From assembly GCF_001426245.1 (NCBI RefSeq), contig NZ_LMCM01000010.1, forward strand, positions 62,001 through 126,000: DNA of 64,000 nt. Reading direction: 5' to 3'. Positions within the stretch are counted from its first letter, which is position 1, and each line of letters starts with the position of its first letter. The position numbers were made by a program, and so were the translations under genes. Shown here in pieces: positions 1-8,825 of the stretch. The stretch is from Phycicoccus sp. Root101 (GTDB lineage: Bacteria > Actinomycetota > Actinomycetes > Actinomycetales > Dermatophilaceae). The notes below the pieces were generated by a model. That model had not been told where the DNA came from. It was given only the letters and a program-made list of their open reading frames with translations, and made no database searches.

Positions 1-800
1 AGGAGGCCGGCGCGGCGAGCGGCAAGCTCGTCTACACCGAGAAGGCCGGGGTGAACTCGATCGTCGTCGACTCGACCGACGACCTGCGCGGTGTCCTCGG
101 CAACCTGGCGTTCTCGCTCACGCTCTACTCCGGCCAGATGTGCACGACCCCGCAGAACCTGTACGTGCCGCGCGACGGCATCAGCACCGACGAGGGACCG
201 GTGTCGTTCGCGGAGTTCGGTGAGAAGCTCGCGGCCGCGGTCGGGAGGCTGACCGGCGACGACGCCAAGGCGGTCGAGCTGCTCGGTGCCACCGTCAACG
301 ACGGCGTCCGCGAGAACGCGGGCGGTCTGGCCGACCTCGCCGCGGAGGCCGGCGGCACGGTGGTGCTGGACTCCCGAGCCGTCACCCACCCGACCTGGCC
401 CGACGCCGTGGTCCGCGCCCCGGGGCTGGTCAGCCTCGACGCGAGCCGCGAGGACGTCTACACCCAGGAGTGCTTCGGACCGGTCACGTTCCTCATCGCG
501 ACCTCGGGCACCGACCAGTCGCTGGCGCAGTTCCGCGACACCGTGCGCGAGCACGGTGCCATGACGGCTGCGGTCTACTCGACCGACGAGGCCGTCCTCG
601 AGGCGGCCCGGGACGCTGCAGCCGACGCCGGGGTCGCCCTCTCGGAGAACCTCACCGGCCAGGTCTTCGTCAACCAGACGGCGGCCTTCTCCGACTTCCA
701 CGGCACCGGCGCCAACCCGGCGGCGAACGCGGCCTACACGGACGCCGCGTTCGTGGCGAGCCGCTTCCGCGTCGTCACCAGCCGACGGCACGTGGCCTGA
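1..800 (+). CDS. paaN: PaaN-type aldehyde dehydrogenase, C-terminal part
   Basis: This is the 3' end of a gene whose start lies before the window; the frame is open from base 3, giving 265 visible residues. The product looks like PaaN, the aldehyde dehydrogenase family protein of phenylacetate degradation in actinobacteria. The segment around SGQMCTTPQNLYV carries the expected catalytic cysteine of the ALDH fold, followed by the TQECFGPVTFL stretch typical of the oligomerisation and cofactor region and the AFSDFHGTGANP motif near the end. Known family role: oxidation of the ring-opened aldehyde intermediate. No other paa gene is inside the window, so the pathway assignment rests on this sequence alone. 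The GTG at base 51 is an internal codon, not the start. Confidence 0.8.
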   Translation, partial: EAGAASGKLVYTEKAGVNSIVVDSTDDLRGVLGNLAFSLTLYSGQMCTTPQNLYVPRDGISTDEGPVSFAEFGEKLAAAVGRLTGDDAKAVELLGATVNDGVRENAGGLADLAAEAGGTVVLDSRAVTHPTWPDAVVRAPGLVSLDASREDVYTQECFGPVTFLIATSGTDQSLAQFRDTVREHGAMTAAVYSTDEAVLEAARDAAADAGVALSENLTGQVFVNQTAAFSDFHGTGANPAANAAYTDAAFVASRFRVVTSRRHVA

Positions 801-817
801 TCTGGAAGGATCGAGCC

Positions 818-1201
818 ATGAACTTCATCATCAAGGTCGCGGTCAACGCGGTCGCCCTCTGGGTGGCGGCGTGGCTGCTCCCCGGCATCTCCTTCGGCGA
901 CGGCAAGTTCGGGTCCAAGTTCGCGACCGTGCTGCTCGTGGCGGTCGTGTTCGGCATCGTCAACGCCATCGTCAAGCCCGTCGCGAAGTTCCTGAGCTTC
1001 CCGTTCATCATCCTGACGCTGGGGCTGTTCACGTTCATCGTCAACGCCTTCATGCTCCAGCTCACCGAGTGGATCGCCGACCCGCTCGGCCTGAGCTTCA
1101 CGATCAACGAGTTCTTCTGGGACGCGGTCCTGGGTGCCCTCGTGGTCACGGTCGTCTCGATGGTCCTCAACTGGGTCCTGCCCGACGGCGACGACGACTG
1201 A
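818..1201 (+). CDS. Phage holin family (DUF/PF04020-like) small membrane protein
   Basis: The protein has 127 residues with four hydrophobic segments (about residues 5-25, 35-55, 65-85 and 100-122) and an acidic tail ending in DGDDD. The pattern, with LPGI after the first helix and IVNAIVKP in the second, matches the phage_holin_4_2 (YvlD-like) family of small four-helix membrane proteins. These are widespread chromosomal genes; a true lysis role is unproven. An AAGGA Shine-Dalgarno sequence seven bases before the ATG decides the start. It lies 17 bases after the paaN stop and may be read through from it. A strong hairpin follows directly. Confidence 0.8.
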   Translation: MNFIIKVAVNAVALWVAAWLLPGISFGDGKFGSKFATVLLVAVVFGIVNAIVKPVAKFLSFPFIILTLGLFTFIVNAFMLQLTEWIADPLGLSFTINEFFWDAVLGALVVTVVSMVLNWVLPDGDDD

Positions 1202-1220
1202 CGCCGGCGCCACCACGACG

Positions 1221-1255
1221 ACGAGGCCGCACCCCTTGGAGGGGTGCGGCCTCGT
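1221..1255 (+). terminator. Intrinsic terminator-like hairpin after the holin-like gene
   Basis: A perfect 15-bp stem (arms 1221-1235 and 1241-1255) closes on a 5-base loop TTGGA, 19 bases after the stop codon. There is no clear T run, which is usual in high-GC actinobacteria. Confidence 0.75.
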
Positions 1256-1428
1256 GACGTGTGCGGACCCGCCACCTGCCCCTGCACGGAAGTGGTCTGC
1301 GGGTCCCCGACGACATCCGTCCCCCCGGAGGAAGTCGCCGAGGCAAACTCTGACAGGACGATCTCGCCCGTGCCAGCCGACCGCGCTCCTTTTGCGTGAA
1401 CACGCAACTGCGGGACCGATCGCCCCGT

Positions 1429-2163
1429 TCAGGCGCGGGCGCGTCCCCTGCGCAGGATGAGGACGGCGTCGACGCGGCTGTTGGCACCGAGCCGCGCGAC
1501 CAGCTGGGCGATCTCCGACACGACGGTGCGCACGGAGACACCGAGCTCGCGGGCGATGCTGGCGTCCTTGGCCCCGCGGGCCAGCAGGATCGCGGTCTGC
1601 ACCTGGCGCGGGGTGAACGGTGGGGCCTCACCCTCGGCCAGGGCGGGGCGCGAATCCGCCAGCACGAGGTCCCACAGCTCGAGGGCCGGGTCGACCACGT
1701 CCGGTGTCGTCGCTCTGTAGAGGGTCGGGGAGCCGTCGAGCTCGAGCGGGCCGGGCAGCACGACGCAGGAGCGGTCGATGACCCACATCGTGGTGACGGC
1801 GTGGCCCACCCGGGCGGTGGGGTCCAGCGAGGTCAGGAGCGGGTTCACGCGGAAGGCCCGCTCGCTGAAGATCGAGATCAGCTCGATCCCACGGTCACGC
1901 GACCGCCGGTCCAGCTCTGGTCCCGTGTCCCACGGTTCGAAGGGGATCACGGGCATGAGGCTGCCCATCTGCGTCGTGCAGGAGGCCTCGAGCGCGGCGA
2001 AACCGGCGTCGACCTGCTGAAGCCCGGTGCCCATCAAGCGGAAGCCCGGGGTGGGCTGGCCGATGGCGACCTCGATCGCCAGCTCGTTCACCATCGTCGT
2101 GAGGCGGGCCGCCCGCCGAGCCAGGTCGAGCCGGAGGTCGTCCTCCGTGTCGCCCGTTGCCAC
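1429..2163 (-). CDS. LuxR-type HTH transcriptional regulator
   Basis: With the GTG start at 2163 the product has 244 residues. The C-terminal region (about residues 180-240) reads [15 protein letters not shown]...[13 protein letters not shown], a GerE/LuxR helix-turn-helix, so it most likely binds DNA. The N-terminal part has no receiver domain or ATPase; it resembles the sensor region of TrmB-like or orphan LuxR regulators, and a ligand cannot be named. The frame stays open to 2337, but that extension is Arg-rich and would overlap the divergent aminotransferase, so the GTG preceded by GAGG was chosen. It is divergently arranged with the hisC/pat gene, separated by about 150 bases that must hold both promoters. 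Confidence 0.75.
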   Translation of the reverse strand: MATGDTEDDLRLDLARRAARLTTMVNELAIEVAIGQPTPGFRLMGTGLQQVDAGFAALEASCTTQMGSLMPVIPFEPWDTGPELDRRSRDRGIELISIFSERAFRVNPLLTSLDPTARVGHAVTTMWVIDRSCVVLPGPLELDGSPTLYRATTPDVVDPALELWDLVLADSRPALAEGEAPPFTPRQVQTAILLARGAKDASIARELGVSVRTVVSEIAQLVARLGANSRVDAVLILRRGRARA

Positions 2164-2314
2164 CGTCCTCGACCCCCGATCGTGTCCTCGTCGCGGCCCC
2201 CGCCGCGACCGAATGATCACACAGGTCGGGCCCGTCCGCGCGCAGCGAACCACCCTTCGGCGCCGGACGCGACTCGCCGTCACCCGGTCCGGGACGCCAC
2301 CTACAGTGGAGGCC

Positions 2315-3418
2315 ATGAGCGACACCGCCCGTGACACCGACGTCCAGCTGCGCAGCGCCCTCGACCAGGTCCCTGCCTACGTCCCCGGGAAGCCCGCGTC
2401 GGCCCCCGACGGGGTCGCGGCATACAAGGTGTCGTCGAACGAGAACCCGTTCCCCCCGCTGCCCTCCGTGCTCGAGGTGATCACCGAGGCGGCCGGCAAC
2501 GTCAACCGGTACCCCGACATGGCCGTCACCGACCTCACCGACGCCCTCGCCCAGAGCCTGGGCGTCCCGATCGAGCACATCGCCACCGGCACGGGCTCGG
2601 TCGGCGTCCTCGGCCAGGTGATCGCTGCCACCTGCGACCCGGGCGACGAGGTGGTCCACGCCTGGCGCTCCTTCGAGGCGTACCCGATCGTCACGGCGCT
2701 CGCCGGTGCCACGTCCGTCAAGGTCGGGCTCGACGACCACGAGCGGCACCGCCTCGACGCGATGCTCGCCGCGATCACCGACCGCACGAAGGTCGTCATC
2801 GTCTGCACGCCCAACAACCCGACCGGTCCGATGGTGACCCACACCGAGCTCGAGCAGTTCCTCGAGCAGGTCCCGTCGAGGGTGCTCGTCGTCATCGACG
2901 AGGCGTACGTCGAGTTCGTCACCGGCGCCGACGCGCCGCGCTCCCTGGAGCTCTACCGCGACCGGCCGAACGTCATGGTGCTGCGCACCTTCTCCAAGGC
3001 CTACGGCCTCGCCGGGCTCCGCGTCGGGTATGCCGTGGCGCACCCGTCCGTGGCCGGTGCCCTGCGCAAGACCGCGACGCCGTTCGGCGTGAACTCGATC
3101 GCCCAGGCGGCGGCGATCGCGTCGCTGCGGGCGTTCGACGAGCTCCAGGAGCGGGTCGACCAGCTCGTCTCCGAGCGGGAGCGGGTGGTCGGCGCCCTGC
3201 GCGGCCAGGGCTGGTTCATCGCCGACACCGAGGCGAACTTCGTGTGGTTCGGCCTCGGCACGCGGTCCGGCGACTTCGCCGCCGCCGCCCAGGCCGCAGG
3301 GCTGACCCTGCGCCAGTACGGCGACGACGGGGTCCGCGCCACCATCGGCGAGACCGAGGCGAACGACGTCCTCATCCGCGTGGCCGGGGACTTCCTCGCC
3401 GACCAGCCCGCCGACTGA
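2315..3418 (+). CDS. hisC: Histidinol-phosphate / aromatic amino acid aminotransferase
   Basis: The 367-residue protein is a fold-type I, PLP-dependent aminotransferase. Visible signatures are SSNENPF near residue 40, CTPNNPTGP (about 167-175), DEAYVEF, and [15 protein letters not shown] with the PLP-binding lysine at residue 228. These are the hallmarks of HisC and of the actinobacterial aromatic aminotransferase Pat, which cannot be told apart with certainty here. The family transfers an amino group from glutamate to imidazole-acetol phosphate or to aryl-pyruvates. The ATG follows GTGGAGGCC, a good ribosome-binding site. No other his gene is nearby, which favours a Pat-like or second HisC role. 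Confidence 0.85.
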   Translation: MSDTARDTDVQLRSALDQVPAYVPGKPASAPDGVAAYKVSSNENPFPPLPSVLEVITEAAGNVNRYPDMAVTDLTDALAQSLGVPIEHIATGTGSVGVLGQVIAATCDPGDEVVHAWRSFEAYPIVTALAGATSVKVGLDDHERHRLDAMLAAITDRTKVVIVCTPNNPTGPMVTHTELEQFLEQVPSRVLVVIDEAYVEFVTGADAPRSLELYRDRPNVMVLRTFSKAYGLAGLRVGYAVAHPSVAGALRKTATPFGVNSIAQAAAIASLRAFDELQERVDQLVSERERVVGALRGQGWFIADTEANFVWFGLGTRSGDFAAAAQAAGLTLRQYGDDGVRATIGETEANDVLIRVAGDFLADQPAD

Positions 3419-3571
3419 CACCCAAACACCGGCAAACGGCCCTTCGACCGCCCTGACCGGGAGTCTTGGGACAACCTTTACCTTTCGGGCGGGAGCAACA
3501 CCGTGTCCACCGGGCGAGACTGACCCGGATCGCCCGCCACCCGTGGGCGTCGGAGGGAAGGGGAATCCCAC

Positions 3572-6500
3572 GTGACCGCACGACACACGAGGCGCCGCGG
3601 ACTCACGATCGTTGCCGGGATGGCCGTGGCGGGGGTGGTCGCAGCAACCGTTGCGTCCGTCGCGTCGGCCGACCAGGGCAGCGGCGTGGGCTCGGCACCC
3701 GCGGCGAGGGCCGAGAAGGACCAGGTCAAGAAGGTCCAGAAGAAGGACAAGCTGGGCCAGCACGACCGCCAGCTGCTCAGCGCGGCCCAGCAGAAGGGGA
3801 CCAAGCGGGTCACCCTGATGCTGGCCACCGAGAAGGGCGCCACGAAGGACGTCGTCAAGGCGGTCAAGGCGCAGGGTGGCTGGACCGGCATGGTCAACGA
3901 CCGCATCGGGTACGTCCGGGCCAGCGTCCCGACCACCAAGGTGGACAAGGTGGCCGGCATCCTCAAGGTGATCGCCGTCGACCTCGACGAGTCGATCCCG
4001 CTGCCCAACCCTGCCGTCGAGCGCAGCAGCAAGACGGCCGCGGCAGCCGCCGTCGCCGCGCCGGGCAAGGGCACCCCCGACTCCAACCCCTACATGCCGA
4101 CCCGCGACCAGGGGGCGACCGACTTCAAGACGAAGAACCCCGCCTGGGACGGCCGCGGCGTGACCATCGGCATCCTCGACTCCGGTGTCGACCTCGACCA
4201 CCCGGCGCTGAAGACCACCTCGACCGGCGAGCGCAAGATCGTCGACTGGGTGACGGCCACCGACCCGATCTTCGACAACGACTTCACCTGGCGCCGGATG
4301 ACCACCATGGTCACGGCTGCCCCGACGTTCACCTACGCGGGCTCGACCTGGACGGCCCCGGCGTCCGGCGACTACGCGGTCAGCCGCTTCTCCGAGGCCA
4401 TCACCGAGGGCAGCGAGCCCGAGGGCGACGTCAACCGTGACGGAGACACCACCGACCAGTTCGGCGTGCTCTACGACTACGCCACGAACAACATCTGGGT
4501 CGACGCCAACCAGGACAAGGTGTTCACGGCCGACGAGTTCATGCGCCCCTACAAGGAGCGCTTCGACGTCCACCACTTCGGCACCGACGACCCCAAGACC
4601 GCCGTCGTCGAGCAGATGCCCTTCACGGTCGAGTTCCGCAAGGGTGTCGACCTCTCCCCGTACCAGGACCCGTCGCTGCCGCCGACCGCCGACTTCGTCA
4701 ACATCGGCATCGTCGAGGACGCGCACGCCTCGCACGTCACGGGCATCGCCGCCGGGCACAGCCTCTTCGGCGGCAAGATGGACGGCGAGGCGCCCGGCGC
4801 CAAGATCGTCTCGTCCCGTGGCTGCACCTGGGGTGGTGGCTGCACCGCCGCGGCCCTCACCGACGGCATGGTCGACCTCGTCGCCAACCGTCACGTCGAC
4901 GTGGTCAACATGTCGATCGGTGGCCTGCCCGCGCTCAACGACGGCAACAACGCCCGTTCGGCGCTCTACAACCGCCTGATCGACGAGTACGGCGTCCAGC
5001 TGTTCATCTCGGCCGGCAACAGCGGCCCTGGCGTCAACACCATCGGTGACCCGTCCGTGGCGACCGACGTCGTCAGCGTGGCGTCCTCCATCACCAAGGA
5101 GACCTGGCTGGCCAACTACGGGTCGACCGTGTCGACTCCGCTCACGCTGCACAACTACTCCTCGCGCGGACCGCGTGAGGACGGCGGCTTCAAGCCGAAC
5201 ATCATGGCCGCCGGCTCCGCGATCTCGACCGTCCCGCGGTGGCTCAAGCAGCCGGACGTGGCCGAGACCGGGTACACGCTCCCGGTGGGCTACGCCATGT
5301 TCAACGGCACGTCCATGGCCTCCCCGCAGGCCGCCGGTGGCGCCGCACTGCTCCTGTCCGCCGCTTTCGCGACGGGCACCGACACCTCGCCGGCACAGCT
5401 GCGGAACTCGATCTACTCCTCGGCGAAGTTCGTCAAGGGGCTCGAGGCCATCGGTCAGGGTGCCGGGCAGATGAACGTCCCTGCAGCGTGGACGCTGATC
5501 AAGAAGCGTCCGATGACCCAGGGCTACACCGTCTCGGCCCCGGTCTGCACCCCGATCTCGGACTTCCTCGCGACGCCCGACGTCGGCACCGGTGTCTACA
5601 ACCGGTGTGGCAGCAACGAGGGTGGCCAGGTCGCGGGTGTCGCGAAGACCTACACGGTCTCGGCGACCCGCACGAGTGGTCGTGCGGGCGCGGCGCTGCA
5701 CCAGCTGCGGCTGGTCGGCAACGACGGCACGTTCACCCTCGGGGCCACCAAGGCCCAGATGGCCAAGGGCACCAAGGTCAGCATCCCGGTCACGGCGAAG
5801 ACGTCCACCCAGGGCGCGCACTCGGCGATCCTCGAGATCGACGACCCCGCCACCCCGGTGGTCGACCACCGCGTGCTCCTGACCGTGGTCCTCGCCAAGG
5901 AGCTGGCCAAGCCGTCCTACGCCACGTCGACCAGCGACAAGGTGGGCCGCAACCTCACCAAGAAGCTCTTCGTCAACGTCCCGGCGGGCACCAAGGCCCT
6001 CCAGGTCAACCTCGCCGGCACGGCGACCAAGAGCCAGGTGCGCTTCATCGGGATCAACCCGTATGGCGTGCCGGTCGAGTCGACCTCCTCGCTGGAGTGC
6101 TACACGAACTTCAGCGACCCGAGCACGTGCAAGCCGACGTCGCGCAACTACGCCAACCCGCTGCCCGGCATCTGGGAGTTCGAGGTCGAGGCCCGGCGCA
6201 CGTCGCCGTTCCTGGACAACCCGTTCCGCCTGACGGCTGCGGCGCAGGGCGTCGTGGTGAACCCCGAGACGCAGACCCTGCCGTCGGTGACGGCGGGTGA
6301 GCCGAGCCCGGTGAGCTGGAGGGTCAGCAACTCCTTCGGGCCGGTCACGGTGACGCCGAAGGGTGGGTCGCTGGGCAGCTCCTCGTCCAGCCGCAAGACC
6401 ATCGCCGACGGTGACCAGCAGACGTTCGAGGTGGTCGTGCCCGCGGGTGCCGAGCGCCTCGACGTGGCCATCGGGAACACCTCCGACCTCGGGGCCGACC

Positions 6501-6874
6501 TCGACCTCACGGTCAAGAACGCTGCCGGGGCCGTCGTCGGCTCCTCGGCCGACGGTGACTCGGAGGAGTCGGTGAGCCTCGCCGCCCCGGCGGCCGGCAC
6601 CTACACGGTCGTGGTCGACGGCTACTCGGTGCCGGCAGGCACCACGCAGTACGACTACCTCGATGTGTTCTTCTCGCCGGCCCTGGGCACACTCGACGTG
6701 CCCGGCACCGCGATCGACCTGCCTGCGGGCGGCTCGACCACGGTGACCGGTCAGGTCACGGCCCAGCAGGCTCCGGCCTCGGGTCGCCGCCTGTTCGGCG
6801 AGATGAACGTCGTGTCCTCCGAGGGCGCGGTGCTCGGCACCGGGTCCGTGGTGATCGGCGCCGTCACGCAGTAG
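3572..6874 (+). CDS. Secreted S8 (subtilisin-family) serine protease
   Basis: The product has 1100 residues. A Sec-type signal peptide is visible at residues 1-33 (Arg-rich start, hydrophobic core, cleavage near ASA-DQ). A lysine-rich propeptide follows. The subtilase triad is intact: D203 in ILDSGVDLDH, H385 in HASHVTGIAAG, and S581 in NGTSMASPQAAGG, with the oxyanion Asn in SAGNSGPG. The long insert between Asp and His resembles large secreted streptomycete-type subtilases (tripeptidyl-peptidase or SSI-like groups). After the catalytic domain come beta-rich C-terminal modules, the last (about residues 960-1040) similar to a PPC domain. GGAGGGAAGGGG just before the GTG supports the start. 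It stands alone between two gaps and ends at a strong terminator. Confidence 0.9.
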   Translation: MTARHTRRRGLTIVAGMAVAGVVAATVASVASADQGSGVGSAPAARAEKDQVKKVQKKDKLGQHDRQLLSAAQQKGTKRVTLMLATEKGATKDVVKAVKAQGGWTGMVNDRIGYVRASVPTTKVDKVAGILKVIAVDLDESIPLPNPAVERSSKTAAAAAVAAPGKGTPDSNPYMPTRDQGATDFKTKNPAWDGRGVTIGILDSGVDLDHPALKTTSTGERKIVDWVTATDPIFDNDFTWRRMTTMVTAAPTFTYAGSTWTAPASGDYAVSRFSEAITEGSEPEGDVNRDGDTTDQFGVLYDYATNNIWVDANQDKVFTADEFMRPYKERFDVHHFGTDDPKTAVVEQMPFTVEFRKGVDLSPYQDPSLPPTADFVNIGIVEDAHASHVTGIAAGHSLFGGKMDGEAPGAKIVSSRGCTWGGGCTAAALTDGMVDLVANRHVDVVNMSIGGLPALNDGNNARSALYNRLIDEYGVQLFISAGNSGPGVNTIGDPSVATDVVSVASSITKETWLANYGSTVSTPLTLHNYSSRGPREDGGFKPNIMAAGSAISTVPRWLKQPDVAETGYTLPVGYAMFNGTSMASPQAAGGAALLLSAAFATGTDTSPAQLRNSIYSSAKFVKGLEAIGQGAGQMNVPAAWTLIKKRPMTQGYTVSAPVCTPISDFLATPDVGTGVYNRCGSNEGGQVAGVAKTYTVSATRTSGRAGAALHQLRLVGNDGTFTLGATKAQMAKGTKVSIPVTAKTSTQGAHSAILEIDDPATPVVDHRVLLTVVLAKELAKPSYATSTSDKVGRNLTKKLFVNVPAGTKALQVNLAGTATKSQVRFIGINPYGVPVESTSSLECYTNFSDPSTCKPTSRNYANPLPGIWEFEVEARRTSPFLDNPFRLTAAAQGVVVNPETQTLPSVTAGEPSPVSWRVSNSFGPVTVTPKGGSLGSSSSSRKTIADGDQQTFEVVVPAGAERLDVAIGNTSDLGADLDLTVKNAAGAVVGSSADGDSEESVSLAAPAAGTYTVVVDGYSVPAGTTQYDYLDVFFSPALGTLDVPGTAIDLPAGGSTTVTGQVTAQQAPASGRRLFGEMNVVSSEGAVLGTGSVVIGAVTQ

Positions 6875-6889
6875 TCGGCACGCACAGGA

Positions 6890-6928
6890 CACCGGACCCC
6901 GCGAGCACCACGCCCGCGGGGTCCGGTG
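6890..6928 (+). terminator. Terminator hairpin after the secreted subtilase
   Basis: A perfect 14-bp stem (6890-6903 with 6915-6928) and an 11-base loop lie 15 bases after the protease stop. It could also serve the convergent lipoprotein gene that ends at 6982. Confidence 0.75.
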
Positions 6929-6981
6929 CGTCCGGCCCCGGGGCCAGGTGTCCTCGCTCCCCGGGTCCGGTGCCTCCGGCG

Positions 6982-7422
6982 TCAGCCCGTGACGACGGCC
7001 TCGACGCGGAACGGCCGCCCCTGCTGGCACGTGCTGGCCATGTCCTCGACGCGGTACCCGCGCACGGTCACCTGCTGGCCAGCAGCGATCCCCGCGACCT
7101 TGCCGATGAGCAGCCACGGTCCGTTGGGGTCGGTCGGGATCGGGGTGAGCAGCAGGCAGCCCGCCTCGACACCGTCGGACACCGACCCGGTGACGGTGAC
7201 GAGCCGCACCTTGCTGCCGGGGCGGGCAGGCACGCTCGGGTTCTCGGGATCGGGTGATGTCGTGGTGTCGGAGGTGGGCGGGGTCGCTCCGCCCGAGGTG
7301 CTCGACCCGGTCGTGCCACCGCCGGTCGTCGCGCCGGTCCCGCCGGTCGTCCCTGCGCCCGTCCCGCACGCGCCGAGCAGGGTGACGGCGGACAGGGCCA
7401 GGATCGGGCGAACGGGTCTCAT
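6982..7422 (-). CDS. Putative lipoprotein with OB-like C-terminal domain
   Basis: The 146-residue product starts with MRPVRPILALSAVTLLGAC, a signal peptide ending in a lipobox, so it is probably lipid-anchored outside the membrane. A low-complexity Gly/Thr/Ser linker follows (about residues 20-60). The C-terminal 85 residues contain VRLVTVTGSVSDG and GQQVTVRGYRVED, the kind of beta pattern seen in OB-fold domains, and two cysteines that could pair. Function is unknown. The ATG at 7422 is chosen because the longer frame, open to 7512, puts a non-signal sequence before the lipoprotein leader. It is convergent with the subtilase and divergent from the aldo/keto reductase. Confidence 0.7.
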   Translation of the reverse strand: MRPVRPILALSAVTLLGACGTGAGTTGGTGATTGGGTTGSSTSGGATPPTSDTTTSPDPENPSVPARPGSKVRLVTVTGSVSDGVEAGCLLLTPIPTDPNGPWLLIGKVAGIAAGQQVTVRGYRVEDMASTCQQGRPFRVEAVVTG

Positions 7423-7501
7423 CCACCCATCCTCACCCGGCGGTGACGCGGCGCGCCATACCCCGCTGGTCGCGGGAGGTCGCCCACGACAGACTGGGGG
7501 C

Positions 7502-8548
7502 ATGGTCGACACCTGGCTCCCCGCCTACCTCCCCAGCCCTGACCGCTACGGCCCCATGCCCTACCGCAAGGTGGGCCAGAGCGGCCTGCACCTACCCGCC
7601 GTCTCCCTCGGGATGTGGCACAACTTCGGTGACGACAAGCCGTTCGACGTGCAGCGCGCGATCCTGCGCCGAGCCTTCGACATCGGCATCACCCACTTCG
7701 ACCTCGCGAACAACTACGGCCCGCCCTACGGCTCGGCCGAGAAGAACTTCGGCCGCCACTTCGCCGCCGACTTCAGGCCCTACCGCGACGAGCTCGTCAT
7801 CTCCTCCAAGGCGGGGTACGACATGTGGCCCGGGCCGTACGGCATCGGCGGCTCGCGCAAGTACCTGCTCGCCAGCCTCGACCAGAGCCTGCAGCGGATG
7901 GGCCTGGACTACGTCGACATCTTCTACAGCCACTGCCCCGACGAGGACACCCCGCTCGAGGAGACCATGGGCGCGCTCGCGACCGCGGTCAAGCAGGGCA
8001 AGGCGCTGTATGCCGGCATCTCCAGCTACTCCCCGGAGCGCACCGAGCGCGCGGCCGAGGTCCTCGCCGACCTGGGCGTGCCGCTGCTCATCCACCAGCC
8101 GAGCTACTCGATGCTCAACCGCTGGGTCGAGGGCGGCCTGCTCGACACCCTGGGTGAGAAGGGCATCGGCTGCATCGCGTTCAGCCCGCTGGCGCAGGGG
8201 ATGCTGACGAACAAGTACCTCGGCGGCGTCCCGGAGGGCTCCCGGGCCTCGCAGGGCAAGTCCCTGTCGCCCGACCTGCTCACCGACGAGTCGCTGACGC
8301 ACGTCCGCAAGCTCAACGACCTCGCCTCGGAGCGCGGGCAGTCGCTCGCGCAGATGGCGCTGGCCTGGGCGCTGCGCGACGAGCGGGTCACCTCGGTCCT
8401 CATCGGGGCGTCCTCGGTCGAGCAGCTCGAGGACTCGGCCGCTGCCGTGGCGAACCTGCGGTTCAGCGACCGCGAGCTCGCCGAGATCGACGCCGACGCC
8501 GTGGAGGCCGGGATCGACCTCTGGCGCGGCAAGTCCGAGATCAGCTGA
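7502..8548 (+). CDS. Aldo/keto reductase, YghZ/Gpr (L-glyceraldehyde 3-phosphate reductase) type
   Basis: The 348-residue protein is a TIM-barrel aldo/keto reductase. The tetrad is visible as Asp in DLANNYGPPYGSAE with its Tyr, Lys in ISSKAGYDMWPGPYG, and His in FYSHCPDEDTP. These motifs match the YghZ/Gpr subfamily (AKR14), known to reduce L-glyceraldehyde 3-phosphate and other small aldehydes with NADPH, a detoxifying role. The C-terminal LIGASSVEQLEDS segment is the NADPH-binding region. The ATG at 7502 is taken because earlier in-frame codons lie inside the divergent lipoprotein's promoter. It appears monocistronic; a large inverted repeat follows. Confidence 0.85.
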   Translation: MVDTWLPAYLPSPDRYGPMPYRKVGQSGLHLPAVSLGMWHNFGDDKPFDVQRAILRRAFDIGITHFDLANNYGPPYGSAEKNFGRHFAADFRPYRDELVISSKAGYDMWPGPYGIGGSRKYLLASLDQSLQRMGLDYVDIFYSHCPDEDTPLEETMGALATAVKQGKALYAGISSYSPERTERAAEVLADLGVPLLIHQPSYSMLNRWVEGGLLDTLGEKGIGCIAFSPLAQGMLTNKYLGGVPEGSRASQGKSLSPDLLTDESLTHVRKLNDLASERGQSLAQMALAWALRDERVTSVLIGASSVEQLEDSAAAVANLRFSDRELAEIDADAVEAGIDLWRGKSEIS

Positions 8549-8560
8549 CCTGCGCCCCAC

Positions 8561-8629
8561 GCAAGACGCTGGTTGCGCGGCATACCGCGGGAAAGCAACG
8601 CGACCTTTGCCGCGCAACCAGCGTTTTGC
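8561..8629. repeat. Long imperfect inverted repeat / large hairpin
   Basis: Two 22-base arms (8561-8582 and 8608-8629) pair with only one G-T wobble around a 25-base centre. It begins 12 bases after the aldo/keto reductase stop and may act as its terminator, but it is longer than other terminators here and carries GGCATAC at 8579. The rest of the gap to 8825 holds the likely promoter of the 2-oxoacid dehydrogenase operon; nothing else is evident. Confidence 0.7.
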
Positions 8630-8825
8630 CGGGGTTGGGGAGTCCGGATTCTGAGATTTCCCGGGGTCCGGTTATCTTTGGCCTCAGCAAGGCCCTATGT
8701 GAGCGCCGCCACAACCGGTGCAACCAGCCTGCCGCGCAACGCCAGCAGCGGTGACCCCGCGGGGGTTGCCGTGGCCCGAGCCGAAGGTCCCGCCATGAGT
8801 GGGGCCGGAGGAAGAAGGAGTGCCT

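Noticed and set aside
1895-7426. A very long open frame (1843 residues) on the minus strand opposite hisC and the subtilase.
   Set aside because: It is an antisense shadow in GC-rich DNA: Asp/Arg/Gly-rich, no domain, and it covers two genes with clear catalytic motifs.
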